This document shows, in pieces, positions 1-6,389 of a stretch of 9,334 bases of DNA. The DNA is from an uncultured Clostridia bacterium. Its GTDB lineage: Bacteria > Bacillota > Clostridia > Lachnospirales > Anaerotignaceae. Numbering within the stretch: position 1 is the first letter of the stretch; each line of letters opens with the position of its first letter. The notes under the pieces are model-generated. The model made no database searches. It worked only from the letters and a program-made list of their open reading frames with translations, and had not been told where the DNA came from. The translations under genes were made by a program, and so were the position numbers. The stretch spans positions 1 through 9,334 of the forward strand of contig CATZIM010000056.1 of NCBI GenBank assembly GCA_958420075.1. Direction: 5' to 3'.

Positions 1-361
1 TATTGCTGGTGTAGACTTACCAAGAGAAAAACGCGTTGAAGTTGGTTTGACATACGTTTATGGCATTGGCCATTCCAGTGCTGTTCGTATTCTGAAAGAA
101 GCAGGCGTAGACCTGGATACAAGAGTTAGAGATCTGACTGATGAAGAAGTTGCTAGAATCCGTGACGTCATCGACAGAACTCAGACTGTAGAAGGTGATC
201 TGAGAAGAGAAATCGCTCTGAACATCAAACGACTGATTGAAATCGGCTGCTACAGAGGCATTCGTCATAGAAAAGGCCTGCCTGTAAGAGGTCAGAAAAC
301 AAAAACAAACGCAAGAACAAGAAAAGGTCCTAGAAAGACTGTTGCGAACAAGAAGAAATAA
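1..361 (+). CDS. rpsM: 30S ribosomal protein S13, 5'-truncated by window edge
   Basis: S13 sits in the head of the small subunit, where it contacts 16S rRNA, forms an intersubunit bridge with the large subunit and touches the P-site tRNA through its basic tail. Reading from base 2 gives [20 protein letters not shown], which is the S13 N-terminus minus about three codons (normally M-A-R), so the true start lies just outside the window. The visible 119 residues plus those three give about 122, the normal length. The YGIGHSSA turn and the C-terminal basic extension ([19 protein letters not shown], then a lysine-rich end) are typical. The internal ATG at 50 is not the start, because the upstream codons are conserved S13 sequence. 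The stop is followed 27 nt later by rpsK, so the two are co-transcribed. Confidence 0.97.
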   Translation, partial: IAGVDLPREKRVEVGLTYVYGIGHSSAVRILKEAGVDLDTRVRDLTDEEVARIRDVIDRTQTVEGDLRREIALNIKRLIEIGCYRGIRHRKGLPVRGQKTKTNARTRKGPRKTVANKKK

Positions 362-388
362 TTGATTTCATGAAGGAGGTTTGAAGAA

Positions 389-790
389 ATGGCTAAGAAA
401 ACTGTGAAAAAAGCTACAACTCGCAGACGCCGTGACAAAAGAAAAGTAGAACGTGGTCAGGCTCATATCCAGTCTACTTTTAACAATACAATCGTTACAA
501 TCACTGACGCAGTAGGTAATGCTCTGTCCTGGGCATCCGCAGGTCAGCTGGGCTTCAGAGGCTCCAGAAAATCTACTCCTTATGCTGCACAGATGGCAGC
601 AGACACAGCTGCTAAAGCTGCTTCCGACTACGGTCTGAAAACAATCGAAGTTTTCGTTAAAGGTCCCGGTAGCGGACGTGAAGCTGCAATCCGCGCTCTG
701 CAGGCTGCAGGTCTGGATGTAACACTTATCAGAGACGTTACACCCGTTCCTCACAATGGTTGCAGACCACCCAAACGCAGAAGAGTATAA
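389..790 (+). CDS. rpsK: 30S ribosomal protein S11
   Basis: S11 binds 16S rRNA on the platform of the small subunit and helps shape the mRNA exit region. The 133-residue product is close to the usual 129 or so. It has a very basic N-terminal tail (residues 1-22), the conserved core [20 protein letters not shown] segment (here [20 protein letters not shown]), [28 protein letters not shown] and the C-terminal [15 protein letters not shown]. The ATG has a strong AGGAGG site a short distance upstream. It lies between rpsM and rpsD with gaps of 27 and 21 nt, the standard alpha-operon arrangement. Nothing is missing or unusual. Confidence 0.98.
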   Translation: MAKKTVKKATTRRRRDKRKVERGQAHIQSTFNNTIVTITDAVGNALSWASAGQLGFRGSRKSTPYAAQMAADTAAKAASDYGLKTIEVFVKGPGSGREAAIRALQAAGLDVTLIRDVTPVPHNGCRPPKRRRV

Positions 791-811
791 TTTTCAGGAG
801 GTGTAAGAATA

Positions 812-1414
812 ATGGCTAGAGATAGAGTACCAGTATTGAAAAGATGCAGATCCCTGAATCTGGATCCCATCTACCTGGGTATTGATAAAAAATCCAAAAA
901 ACAGAATTTGAGAGCAAACAGAAAAATGAGCGAATACGGTCTGCAGATGAGAGAAAAGCAGAAAGCTAAATTCATCTACGGCGTACTGGAAAAACAGTTC
1001 CGTGGCTACTATGCACAGGCTGAAAAAATCGCTAAAAAAGAAGGTATCCCTGGTGAAAACCTTCTGATGCTGCTGGAAATGAGACTGGACAACGTTATGT
1101 TCCGTCTGGGTTACGGCAGAACAAGAAAAGAAGCTAGACAGATCGTTCGTCACAAACACGTTACAGTTAACGGCAAACCTGTAGATATCCCTTCTTACCA
1201 GGTTAAAGTTGGCGACGTTGTTGAAGTAAAAGAAAAATACAAAACCATTCAGAGATACAAAGACGTTCTGGCTGTAACAGACGGCAGACTGGTACCCGAA
1301 TGGCTGACAGCTAACCACGATGCACTGAGCGGCACCGTAGTTGCAAAACCCACAAGAGCACAGATCGATGTTCCCGTTGAAGAAACACTGATCGTCGAAC
1401 TGTACTCCAAATAA
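812..1414 (+). CDS. rpsD: 30S ribosomal protein S4
   Basis: S4 is a primary 16S rRNA-binding protein that nucleates assembly of the 30S body and, with S5, influences decoding fidelity. The 200-residue product has the N-terminal domain with MSEYGLQMREKQKAKFIYGV (about residues 39-58) and an S4 RNA-binding domain at about 91-150 (RLDNVMFRLGYGRTRKEARQ, then HKHVTVNGK). Only one cysteine (residue 12) is present near the N-terminus, so this is the zinc-free form of S4. A GGAGG site precedes the ATG. In Escherichia coli S4 is the translational repressor of the alpha operon, while in Bacillus subtilis rpsD is a separate gene; here it lies inside the operon, but the leader upstream of rpsM is outside the window, so autoregulation cannot be judged. 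Confidence 0.98.
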   Translation: MARDRVPVLKRCRSLNLDPIYLGIDKKSKKQNLRANRKMSEYGLQMREKQKAKFIYGVLEKQFRGYYAQAEKIAKKEGIPGENLLMLLEMRLDNVMFRLGYGRTRKEARQIVRHKHVTVNGKPVDIPSYQVKVGDVVEVKEKYKTIQRYKDVLAVTDGRLVPEWLTANHDALSGTVVAKPTRAQIDVPVEETLIVELYSK

Positions 1415-1448
1415 TCAATCTCGATTGTGCAGTGAAGTCAATTCTAAA

Positions 1449-1473
1449 GCCGCAAGGCATTTTTCCTTGCGGC
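1449..1473 (+). promoter_or_regulatory. Hairpin in the rpsD-rpoA gap, no U-tract
   Basis: A perfect 9-bp GC-rich stem, GCCGCAAGG (1449-1457) with CCTTGCGGC (1465-1473), closes a 7-nt loop. It lies 35 nt after the rpsD stop and 18 nt before the rpoA ribosome binding site. No run of T follows it (the next bases are CATCTATCATAAAAAAG), so it is not a standard intrinsic terminator. It could stabilise or mark a processing point in the mRNA, or tune rpoA relative to the ribosomal-protein genes; that role is inference. Confidence 0.55.
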
Positions 1474-1500
1474 CATCTATCATAAAAAAGGGAGGTTTGA

Positions 1501-1512
1501 ATGAGTGTTTGA
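1501..1512 (+). other. Three-codon mini-ORF overlapping the rpoA start
   Basis: The triplets ATG-AGT-GTT-TGA begin 5 nt after the GGAGG (1491-1495) that serves rpoA, and overlap the rpoA GTG start at 1505 in a different frame. If a ribosome chose this ATG it would make only M-S-V and stop at 1510-1512, just inside rpoA. The 5-nt spacing is within the workable range, so it could compete with the GTG, but no sequence evidence shows it is translated. Confidence 0.3.
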
Positions 1513-2464
1513 ATTTGAGAAACCTCGCATTGAAATTGCTGAGATGGCACCGGACGGAACTTATGGCAAATTTGTGGTAGAACCTCTGGAAAGAGGCTAT
1601 GGCACAACTCTGGGCAACTCCCTGAGAAGAATCCTGCTTTCTTCCCTGCCTGGCGCAGCAGTCAGCAACGTAAAAATTGACGGCGTACTTCATGAATTTA
1701 GCGTGATTCCTGGCGTAAAAGAAGACGTAACAGAAATCATCCTGAATCTGAAAGGGCTGGCAATCAAAAACACCAGCGAAGGCAACGAACCGAAAATTGC
1801 GTATATCGACATGGAAGGCGAAGGCGAAGTCAAAGGCTCTGACATCAAAGCAGACAGCGACATCGAAATCCTGAATCCTGACCATCATATTGCGACACTT
1901 TCCGGTGGCCCTGGCAGCAAACTGTATATGGAAATCACCATTCAGAAAGGCCGCGGCTATGTTGGTGCCGACAAGAACAAAAAAGACGATCAGCCAATCG
2001 GCATGCTTCCGGTAGACAGTATTTTCACACCTGTTACAAGAGTTAACTTCCTGGTTGAAAATACTCGTGTTGGTCAGATCACTGACTATGACAAGCTCTC
2101 TCTGGAAGTCTGGACAAACGGAACCATTGCGCCCGACGATGCAGTTAGCTACGGTGCAAAGATTCTGAATGAGCATTTGAACCTGTTCATCGATCTTTCT
2201 GACAATGCGAAAGATGCTTCCATCATGGTTGAAAAAGAAGAAGGCAAGAAAGAAAAAGTTCTGGAAATGAGCATTGAAGAACTGGATCTGTCCGTGCGTT
2301 CTTACAACTGCCTGAAACGTGCAGGTATCAACACCGTGGAAGACCTGGCAAACAAGACAGAAGAAGAAATGATGAAGGTAAGAAACCTGGGCCGCAAGTC
2401 CCTGGAAGAAGTACTGAACAAAATGGCGGAACTGGGACTGGCACTCAGACCCAGCGACGAATAA
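1505..2464 (+). CDS. rpoA: DNA-directed RNA polymerase subunit alpha
   Basis: Two copies of alpha start RNA polymerase assembly, and the C-terminal domain binds promoter UP elements and activators. The 319-residue product has the N-terminal assembly domain (about 1-230, with the [20 protein letters not shown] segment) and a C-terminal helix-hairpin-helix domain (about 250-312). The residues known in E. coli to contact UP-element DNA are all present, and they fall at the same numbers: R265, N268, C269, G296, K298, S299 and E302. The start is the GTG at 1505, 9 nt after GGAGG, because this frame gives the conserved [13 protein letters not shown]; the nearby ATG at 1501 is in another frame and stops after three codons. 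It lies in the alpha operon between rpsD and rplQ. Confidence 0.98.
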   Translation: MFEFEKPRIEIAEMAPDGTYGKFVVEPLERGYGTTLGNSLRRILLSSLPGAAVSNVKIDGVLHEFSVIPGVKEDVTEIILNLKGLAIKNTSEGNEPKIAYIDMEGEGEVKGSDIKADSDIEILNPDHHIATLSGGPGSKLYMEITIQKGRGYVGADKNKKDDQPIGMLPVDSIFTPVTRVNFLVENTRVGQITDYDKLSLEVWTNGTIAPDDAVSYGAKILNEHLNLFIDLSDNAKDASIMVEKEEGKKEKVLEMSIEELDLSVRSYNCLKRAGINTVEDLANKTEEEMMKVRNLGRKSLEEVLNKMAELGLALRPSDE

Positions 2465-2480
2465 TCGGCTACTATTATTT

Positions 2481-2519
2481 ACTGCGAAATTACGACACAC
2501 GTAAGCCCGAAGAAGCAGT
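2481..2519 (+). promoter_or_regulatory. Nested stem candidate in the rpoA-rplQ gap
   Basis: Two perfect complementary pairs are nested here: an inner TTACG (2490-2494) with CGTAA (2500-2504), loop ACACA, and an outer ACTGC (2481-2485) with GCAGT (2515-2519). The outer pair can gain two more U-G pairs on its outside. The 100-nt gap has no T-tract, so this is not a terminator. It might be a leader element controlling rplQ, or chance, since both stems are only 5 bp. Confidence 0.3.
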
Positions 2520-2564
2520 GGGGTCGGGGTAAGTTTTGCAGGTGAGAACAAGGAGGATTCAACA

Positions 2565-3107
2565 ATGCATGCATCCGGATATAGAAAACTGGGTAAAACA
2601 ACTCCTCAGAGAAAAGCTCTGCTGAGAAACCAGGTTACAAACCTGTTGTACCACGGTAAAATCAAAACAACAGAAACAAGAGCGAAAGAAGTAAGAAGAA
2701 TCGCTGAAAAACTGATCACTCTGGCTGTGAAAGAAAGAGAAAACTTCGAAGAAGTTGAAGTAACAGCAAAAGTAGCGAAAAAAGACGCTAACGGCAAAAG
2801 AGTGAAAGAAGTTGTAAACGGCAAAAAAGTAACTGTTTATGACGAAGTTAAGAAAACAGTTAAGAAGGATAAACCTTCCAGACTGGCAGCTAGACGTCAG
2901 ATGCTGGCTTACCTGTACCCTGTTACAGAAGTTCCTGCTGATGGCAAAAAAATCAGAAAGAACAGCAAAAAAGTTGACATGGCTGCAAAAATGTTCGACG
3001 AAATCGCTCCTAAATACGCTGGCCGTAACGGCGGTTACACAAGAATTGTGAAACTGGGCGCTCGTAAAGGCGACGGTGCGATGGAAGTTATCATCGAACT
3101 GGTTTAA
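2565..3107 (+). CDS. rplQ: 50S ribosomal protein L17, long form
   Basis: L17 is a large-subunit protein near the peptide exit tunnel. The N-terminus ([20 protein letters not shown]) and the C-terminus ([20 protein letters not shown], then IIELV) match the family. The product is 180 residues, whereas the Bacillus form is about 120. The extra length is mainly a lysine- and valine-rich insertion at about residues 56-104, between the ITLAV helix and SRLAARRQ, with a smaller addition near 122-137. I recall the same insertion in Lachnospirales L17, so it looks lineage-specific and not a fusion. The start ATG follows AGGAGG by 9 nt and adds a short M-H-A-S before the usual GYRKLG. It is the last gene of the alpha operon and is followed at once by a terminator. 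Confidence 0.96.
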   Translation: MHASGYRKLGKTTPQRKALLRNQVTNLLYHGKIKTTETRAKEVRRIAEKLITLAVKERENFEEVEVTAKVAKKDANGKRVKEVVNGKKVTVYDEVKKTVKKDKPSRLAARRQMLAYLYPVTEVPADGKKIRKNSKKVDMAAKMFDEIAPKYAGRNGGYTRIVKLGARKGDGAMEVIIELV

Positions 3108-3117
3108 TTTGCATGAG

Positions 3118-3151
3118 AAAAGACATACACCTTTGTGTATGTCTTTTTTTT
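3118..3151 (+). terminator. Intrinsic terminator of the alpha operon
   Basis: A perfect 13-bp stem (3118-3130 with 3135-3147, core GACATACAC and GTGTATGTC) with a CTTT loop runs straight into a T-tract (3144-3151). It begins 10 nt after the rplQ stop, so it ends the rpsM-to-rplQ transcript. Confidence 0.93.
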
Positions 3152-3177
3152 ATGCCAAAGCATGGTTTTCTGACAAC

Positions 3178-3215
3178 ATAAAAAAGCCGAAATCTGCATA
3201 GATTCCGACTTTTTT
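3178..3215 (-). terminator. Intrinsic terminator of the minus-strand peptide gene
   Basis: Arms 3181-3195 and 3200-3214 close a 4-nt loop. Read as minus-strand RNA all 15 positions pair, two of them as G-U wobbles, and a run of U follows (complement of 3180-3185). Read as plus-strand RNA the same two positions are C-A mismatches. That asymmetry points to selection on the minus-strand transcript. It starts 32 nt after the stop of the minus-strand gene ending at 3247 and faces the rplQ terminator. Confidence 0.8.
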
Positions 3216-3246
3216 ATTAGGTTAGGAGATATACAATGAATGTTAT

Positions 3247-3420
3247 TTAGCGAATAGATGTGTTTGCAGAAACCAGTGCCACGGGTTCTTCTGTGGTGGT
3301 TGTTTCTGCTACAGGAGCGTTTTCCAATGCGTTGGATGCCTGGAAAGAATATGTCATACCTGTGGCAAAAGACAGGGAGAATACTACGGCTGCTGCAATC
3401 ATTAATTTTTTCATGTTCAT
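3247..3420 (-). CDS. Small secreted peptide with signal sequence, function unknown
   Basis: This 57-residue protein is encoded on the opposite strand from everything around it. It begins MNMKKLMIAAAVVFSLSFAT: a short lysine-containing n-region, then a hydrophobic stretch of about residues 6-20, as in a Sec signal peptide. A cleavage after A31 (S-N-A) or A28 is plausible and would leave an acidic, threonine-rich tail of 26-29 residues (about LENAPVAETTTTEEPVALVS, ending in TSIR). There is no lipobox cysteine and no later membrane segment. The ATG at 3420 is 9 nt from a perfect AAAGGAGG (complement of 3430-3437); the second in-frame ATG, at 3414, is too far away. It has its own promoter and terminator, which is why I accept so short a gene. 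I do not recognise the family. A secreted signalling peptide or a small envelope protein are guesses. Confidence 0.75.
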   Translation of the reverse strand: MNMKKLMIAAAVVFSLSFATGMTYSFQASNALENAPVAETTTTEEPVALVSANTSIR

Positions 3421-3463
3421 ACTGGAAAACCTCCTTTGTCGAATTTTTTCTTTTCATGGTGAT

Positions 3464-3492
3464 ATCATACCATAGAAAAGTGAATCGTAGGT
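3464..3492 (-). promoter_or_regulatory. Extended -10 promoter for the small secreted peptide
   Basis: On the minus strand TATGGTATGAT contains a TATGAT -10 box (complement of 3464-3469) preceded by a TATG extended -10 motif. The hexamer 17 nt upstream, ACCTAC (complement of 3487-3492), is a poor -35. The predicted transcript start is near 3457, giving a leader of about 37 nt that includes the AAAGGAGG. The weak -35 abuts the first of three GTTACAG repeats, which suggests dependence on an activator; that last step is inference. Confidence 0.6.
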
Positions 3493-3541
3493 TACAGGAA
3501 GGTAAAGTTACCGTTACAGCTTGTTTGCACTTGTGTTACAG
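3491..3541. repeat. Three GTTACAG direct repeats at an exact 22-bp period
   Basis: The heptamer GTTACAG (CTGTAAC on the minus strand) occurs at 3491-3497, 3513-3519 and 3535-3541, so the starts are exactly 22 bp apart, about two helical turns. The first and third copies continue identically for three more bases (GGAA shared in part). Counted from the predicted minus-strand start near 3457 they sit at about -34 to -40, -56 to -62 and -78 to -84. Same-face direct repeats running upstream from the -35 are typical of operators for OmpR/PhoB-type response regulators, whose half-sites recur every 11 bp. The half-way positions here match only loosely (3-4 of 7). Confidence 0.6.
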
Positions 3542-3572
3542 GAATATCTCAGAAAACAGAAGAATTTTTTAA

Positions 3573-3590
3573 GACAAATGTCCTTTTGTC
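3573..3590. repeat. Short inverted repeat GACAAA/TTTGTC
   Basis: GACAAA (3573-3578) and TTTGTC (3585-3590) form a perfect 6-bp inverted repeat around 6 bp. It lies between the divergent promoters, upstream of both. It may be an operator half-site pair, but in AT-rich intergenic DNA it could also be chance. Confidence 0.25.
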
Positions 3591-3636
3591 ACATCTCTGT
3601 AAAGCATAGAAAGAAAAGGGGAAAAGCCGTTTTTTC

Positions 3637-3665
3637 TTGACTTTTTGGCGGAAAAAAGGTATCTT
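3637..3665 (+). promoter_or_regulatory. Sigma-A-type promoter for ecfA1-ecfA2-ecfT
   Basis: TTGACT (3637-3642, five of six consensus bases) is followed after 17 nt by TATCTT (3660-3665, four of six). The transcript would start near 3672, giving a leader of about 65 nt. It is the best plus-strand promoter after the rplQ terminator, so the ECF genes appear to be transcribed independently of the alpha operon. Confidence 0.6.
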
Positions 3666-3704
3666 ATTGATAGCTGTGAGTATTTTTTACCATAGACTTT
3701 AAGT

Positions 3705-3724
3705 GTGAAAAATATGATTTTCAC
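3705..3724 (+). promoter_or_regulatory. Hairpin abutting the ecfA1 ribosome binding site
   Basis: GTGAAAA (3705-3711) pairs with TTTTCAC (3718-3724) around a 6-nt loop, and the next bases are the GGAGG (3725-3729) of ecfA1. A stem ending directly at the ribosome binding site could tune initiation at the weak GTG start, or only set its structural context. The stem is AT-rich and so only moderately stable. Confidence 0.35.
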
Positions 3725-3735
3725 GGAGGAAAAAG

Positions 3736-4617
3736 GTGAACAAAGAAGCGATGAAAATGGTGAAGGCCAAAGATCTGACTTACGAATATGTAAGGGTTTT
3801 GGAAACGGATCATGGCACAGTGGAAGAAAAGGTTGCGGCCTTGAAAAACGTAAACATCGAAATCAACAAAGGTGATTTTGTGGCGGTGCTGGGACATAAC
3901 GGCTCTGGCAAATCTACCTTTGCGAAACATATCAACGCTCTGGTACAGCCCACAGGCGGTACCCTCTGGGTGGATGATATGGATACAAAAAATGACGAAC
4001 TGGTTTGGGAAATCCGTCAGACAGCGGGGATGGTATTCCAGAATCCCGATAACCAGCTGGTAGCAACGGTGGTAGAAGAAGACATTGCTTTTGGCCCCGA
4101 AAATATGGGCGTAGAGCCAAAGGAAATCCGCAAACGTGTGGATGAAGCTCTGGCAACGGTGCGTATGAGTGAATATGCCACCCATACACCCTCTAAGCTT
4201 TCCGGCGGTCAGAAACAGCGTATTGCCATTGCTGGTGTGTTGGCTATGAAGCCCCAGTGCATCGTACTGGATGAGCCTACAGCCATGCTGGACCCTGTGG
4301 GACGCAGAGATGTCATGGAAACCATCGAACGACTGAACCGGGAAGAAGGGATCACCATGATCCTGATTACCCATTATATGGATGAAGCCGTACGGGCAGA
4401 CAAGGTCTTTGTCATTGACGACGGGGATCTGGTGATGCAGGGCACACCAAAGGAGATTTTTTCTCAGGTGGAAACTTTGCAGAAATACGGTCTGGACGTG
4501 CCGCAGGTGACAGAAGTGGCTTATTTGCTGCGGAAGGAAGGCGTAGACCTGCCTGCGGATATATTAACGATTGAAGAAATGGTAGGTGCGATATGTCAAT
4601 TAAAATCAACCACTTGA
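3736..4617 (+). CDS. ecfA1: ECF transporter ATPase EcfA1 (CbiO family)
   Basis: This cytoplasmic ABC ATPase pairs with EcfA2 to drive energy-coupling factor transporters, which import vitamins or transition metals through substrate-specific S components. All ATPase motifs are visible: Walker [10 protein letters not shown] (53-61), Q-loop FQNPDNQ (101-107), signature LSGGQ (155-159), Walker B CIVLDE (175-180) with catalytic E180, D-loop and switch H213. Length is 293 residues, normal for the family. The start is a GTG, 6 nt after GGAGG; an in-frame ATG at 3751 is too far from that site. It is the first gene of a three-gene operon behind its own promoter and overlaps ecfA2 by 25 bp. No S-component gene is adjacent, which fits a shared group II module. 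Confidence 0.95.
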   Translation: MNKEAMKMVKAKDLTYEYVRVLETDHGTVEEKVAALKNVNIEINKGDFVAVLGHNGSGKSTFAKHINALVQPTGGTLWVDDMDTKNDELVWEIRQTAGMVFQNPDNQLVATVVEEDIAFGPENMGVEPKEIRKRVDEALATVRMSEYATHTPSKLSGGQKQRIAIAGVLAMKPQCIVLDEPTAMLDPVGRRDVMETIERLNREEGITMILITHYMDEAVRADKVFVIDDGDLVMQGTPKEIFSQVETLQKYGLDVPQVTEVAYLLRKEGVDLPADILTIEEMVGAICQLKSTT

Positions 4618-5450
4618 CCCATGTTTACAATCCCGGTACGGCATTCGAAAAAGTTGCTTTGGATGATGTGACACTGGAAATCCAGAAAGGGGAGTTCATT
4701 GGTCTCATCGGTCATACAGGCTCCGGCAAATCCACATTGATCCAGCATCTCAACGGCATCATTTCTCCCACATCTGGGGAAATTCTGCTGGACGGGGAAA
4801 ACATTCATAAAGACAAAACAAAGCTGAAGGAAGTGCGCCGCCGTATCGGTCTGGCCTTCCAGTATCCCGAATACCAGCTTTTTGAAATGACAGTATATAA
4901 AGATGTGGCTTTCGGTCCTACAAACCTGAAGCTGACAGAAGAAGAAATCCATCGAAACGTTGTTTCCGCACTGGAAACCGTTGGCATTTCTGAGGAGATT
5001 TACGAAAAGTCCCCCTTTGAACTTTCTGGCGGTCAGAAACGCCGTGTAGCCATTGCAGGGGTACTTGCCATGAATCCCGAAGTGCTCATTCTGGACGAGC
5101 CCACAGCAGGTCTGGACCCCAGAGGCCGTGACGAAATTTTGCAGGCAATCAAAGACCTTCATGATAAACGGGGCATTACCGTTATTCTGGTAAGCCACAG
5201 CATGGAGGACGTGGCAAAACTGGTGGATCGCATCATTGTAATGCACCGGGGCAAAGCGGCTATGCAGGGCACACCCAAGGAAATTTTCTCCCATGTGGAA
5301 GAACTGGAACAGATGGGTCTGGCGGCTCCTCAGGTAAGCTATGTGTTCGCAGAACTGAAAAAACGAGGCTATGATGTGCCTACAGACGTATATACCGTCA
5401 AAGAAGCAAAAGAAGTATTATTAAAACTGGTAAAGCAGGTGAAATCATGA
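4593..5450 (+). CDS. ecfA2: ECF transporter ATPase EcfA2 (CbiO family)
   Basis: The second ATPase of the ECF module, forming a heterodimer with EcfA1 at the membrane. The 285-residue product has Walker [10 protein letters not shown] (40-48), Q-loop glutamine Q90 in [10 protein letters not shown], signature LSGGQ (144-148), Walker B LILDE (165-169) with E169, and switch H202. The insert [20 protein letters not shown] is typical of EcfA2. The ATG at 4593 lies within the end of ecfA1, and the stop overlaps the ecfT start as ATGA, so the three are probably translationally coupled to keep 1:1:1 stoichiometry. Both ATPases look catalytically complete. Confidence 0.95.
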   Translation: MSIKINHLTHVYNPGTAFEKVALDDVTLEIQKGEFIGLIGHTGSGKSTLIQHLNGIISPTSGEILLDGENIHKDKTKLKEVRRRIGLAFQYPEYQLFEMTVYKDVAFGPTNLKLTEEEIHRNVVSALETVGISEEIYEKSPFELSGGQKRRVAIAGVLAMNPEVLILDEPTAGLDPRGRDEILQAIKDLHDKRGITVILVSHSMEDVAKLVDRIIVMHRGKAAMQGTPKEIFSHVEELEQMGLAAPQVSYVFAELKKRGYDVPTDVYTVKEAKEVLLKLVKQVKS

Positions 5451-6271
5451 TTCGGGATATAACCATCGGACAATATTATCCGGCAGAATCGCCGATTCAT
5501 CGGCTGGATGCCAGAGTAAAAATTGTCGTAACATTTTTGTTTATTATTTCACTGTTCGTTGTCAATACCTTCATTGGGTATGTCTGCGTAACAGCCATTT
5601 TGGTCGCAGTGATCAAAGTATCCAAAGTGCCTTTGAAATTCATGCTGAAAGGCTTGAAAAGCATTGTTATCATCATTCTCTTTACGGCGGTCATCAACCT
5701 CTTTTTGACCCAAGGGGAACAGGTGATTTGGGAATTTGGCTTTCTGCATCTGACATGGGAAGGCATTTACATGGCTGTGAAAATGTGTGTGCGTCTGGTA
5801 CTGCTCATTGTGGGCTCCTCTGTGCTGACGCTGACCACAACACCCATCCAGCTGACAGACGGCATTGAGTACATCCTGCGTCCTCTGAAACGCATTGGTG
5901 TGCCTGCCCATGAAATCGCTATGATGATGACTATTGCCCTGCGTTTCATTCCTACACTGCTGGATGAAACAGATAAGATCATCAAAGCACAGCAGGCAAG
6001 AGGGGCAGACTTCGACACAGGGAACCTGATGCAGAAGGCTAAGAGCATGATTCCTATTCTGGTGCCTCTGTTCATTTCCGCGTTCCGCCGGGCAGAAGAA
6101 CTTGCTATGGCTATGGAAGCCAGATGTTACCATGGGGATGAACACAGAACTCGCATGAATGTCATGCACATGGAAAGCCGGGATTATCGGGCAGTTGTGC
6201 TGACAGCGGTGTATCTTGTGTTTGTGGTGGCACTGCGTATCGCAGGAAATTATCTGCCATTTATGATTTGA
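5447..6271 (+). CDS. ecfT: ECF transporter transmembrane coupling protein EcfT
   Basis: EcfT is the membrane scaffold that passes ATPase movement to the S component. The 274-residue protein has the N-terminal SPIHRLDARVKI segment, hydrophobic spans at about 25-42, 43-58, 68-88, 110-130 and 245-267, and the two Ala-Arg coupling-helix motifs that dock into the ATPases: ARG at 184-186 (AQQARGADFD) and ARC at 225-227 (MEARCYHG). The second motif has Cys instead of the more common Gly. The ATG overlaps the ecfA2 stop by 4 bp. The substrate cannot be told from this gene, because specificity lies in unlinked S components. A terminator follows about 120 nt downstream. Confidence 0.95.
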   Translation: MIRDITIGQYYPAESPIHRLDARVKIVVTFLFIISLFVVNTFIGYVCVTAILVAVIKVSKVPLKFMLKGLKSIVIIILFTAVINLFLTQGEQVIWEFGFLHLTWEGIYMAVKMCVRLVLLIVGSSVLTLTTTPIQLTDGIEYILRPLKRIGVPAHEIAMMMTIALRFIPTLLDETDKIIKAQQARGADFDTGNLMQKAKSMIPILVPLFISAFRRAEELAMAMEARCYHGDEHRTRMNVMHMESRDYRAVVLTAVYLVFVVALRIAGNYLPFMI

Positions 6272-6329
6272 GAAAAAGGGTGTTGGCGAAAAACAGGTTT
6301 CCATTCAAAAAACAATATTTGTCTTTTTC

Positions 6330-6358
6330 TTGATTTTTGAAGGAAAACGGACTGTAAA
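6330..6358 (+). promoter_or_regulatory. Weak promoter candidate upstream of the acyltransferase terminator
   Basis: TTGATT (6330-6335) and TGTAAA (6353-6358) are separated by 17 nt, each matching four of six consensus bases. It lies upstream of the terminator at 6390-6434, so a transcript from it would have to pass that hairpin to reach the acyltransferase gene. It is the only candidate I see in the gap from 6272 to 6471; apart from this and the terminator I see nothing else there. Confidence 0.25.
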
Positions 6359-6389
6359 ACATTCCTTATATCATTCAAGTAAAAAGAAG

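Noticed and set aside
1415..2551. Long minus-strand open frame (378 codons) opposite rpoA
   Set aside because: Its Phe- and Cys-rich composition is that of an antisense shadow, and rpoA is unmistakable on the plus strand.
2565..2574. Palindrome ATGCATGCAT at the rplQ start
   Set aside because: It is only 10 bp, has no partner nearby, and is explained by the M-H-A codons of the L17 start.
3222..3249. AGGAG followed by ATG on the plus strand near 3236
   Set aside because: The frame ATG-AAT-GTT-ATT-TAG encodes only four residues and lies after the rplQ terminator, so it is most likely chance.
3104..3457. Minus-strand 117-codon open frame starting with MKRKNSTKEVFQ
   Set aside because: It has no ribosome binding site before its ATG at 3457, which coincides with the predicted transcript start, and it runs through both terminators. 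The overlapping 57-residue frame has the AAAGGAGG, signal peptide and stop before the terminator.
3258..3572. Two plus-strand open frames over the same stretch (one starting at 3258, one at 3260)
   Set aside because: They are antisense to the signal-peptide gene, start at non-ATG codons without a ribosome binding site, and run into the repeat and promoter region.
3628..3659. Imperfect inverted repeat of CC-T6-C and G-A6-GG around the ecfA1 -35 box
   Set aside because: It needs a bulge to pair and consists mostly of T- and A-runs common in promoter spacers, so I do not call it an operator.
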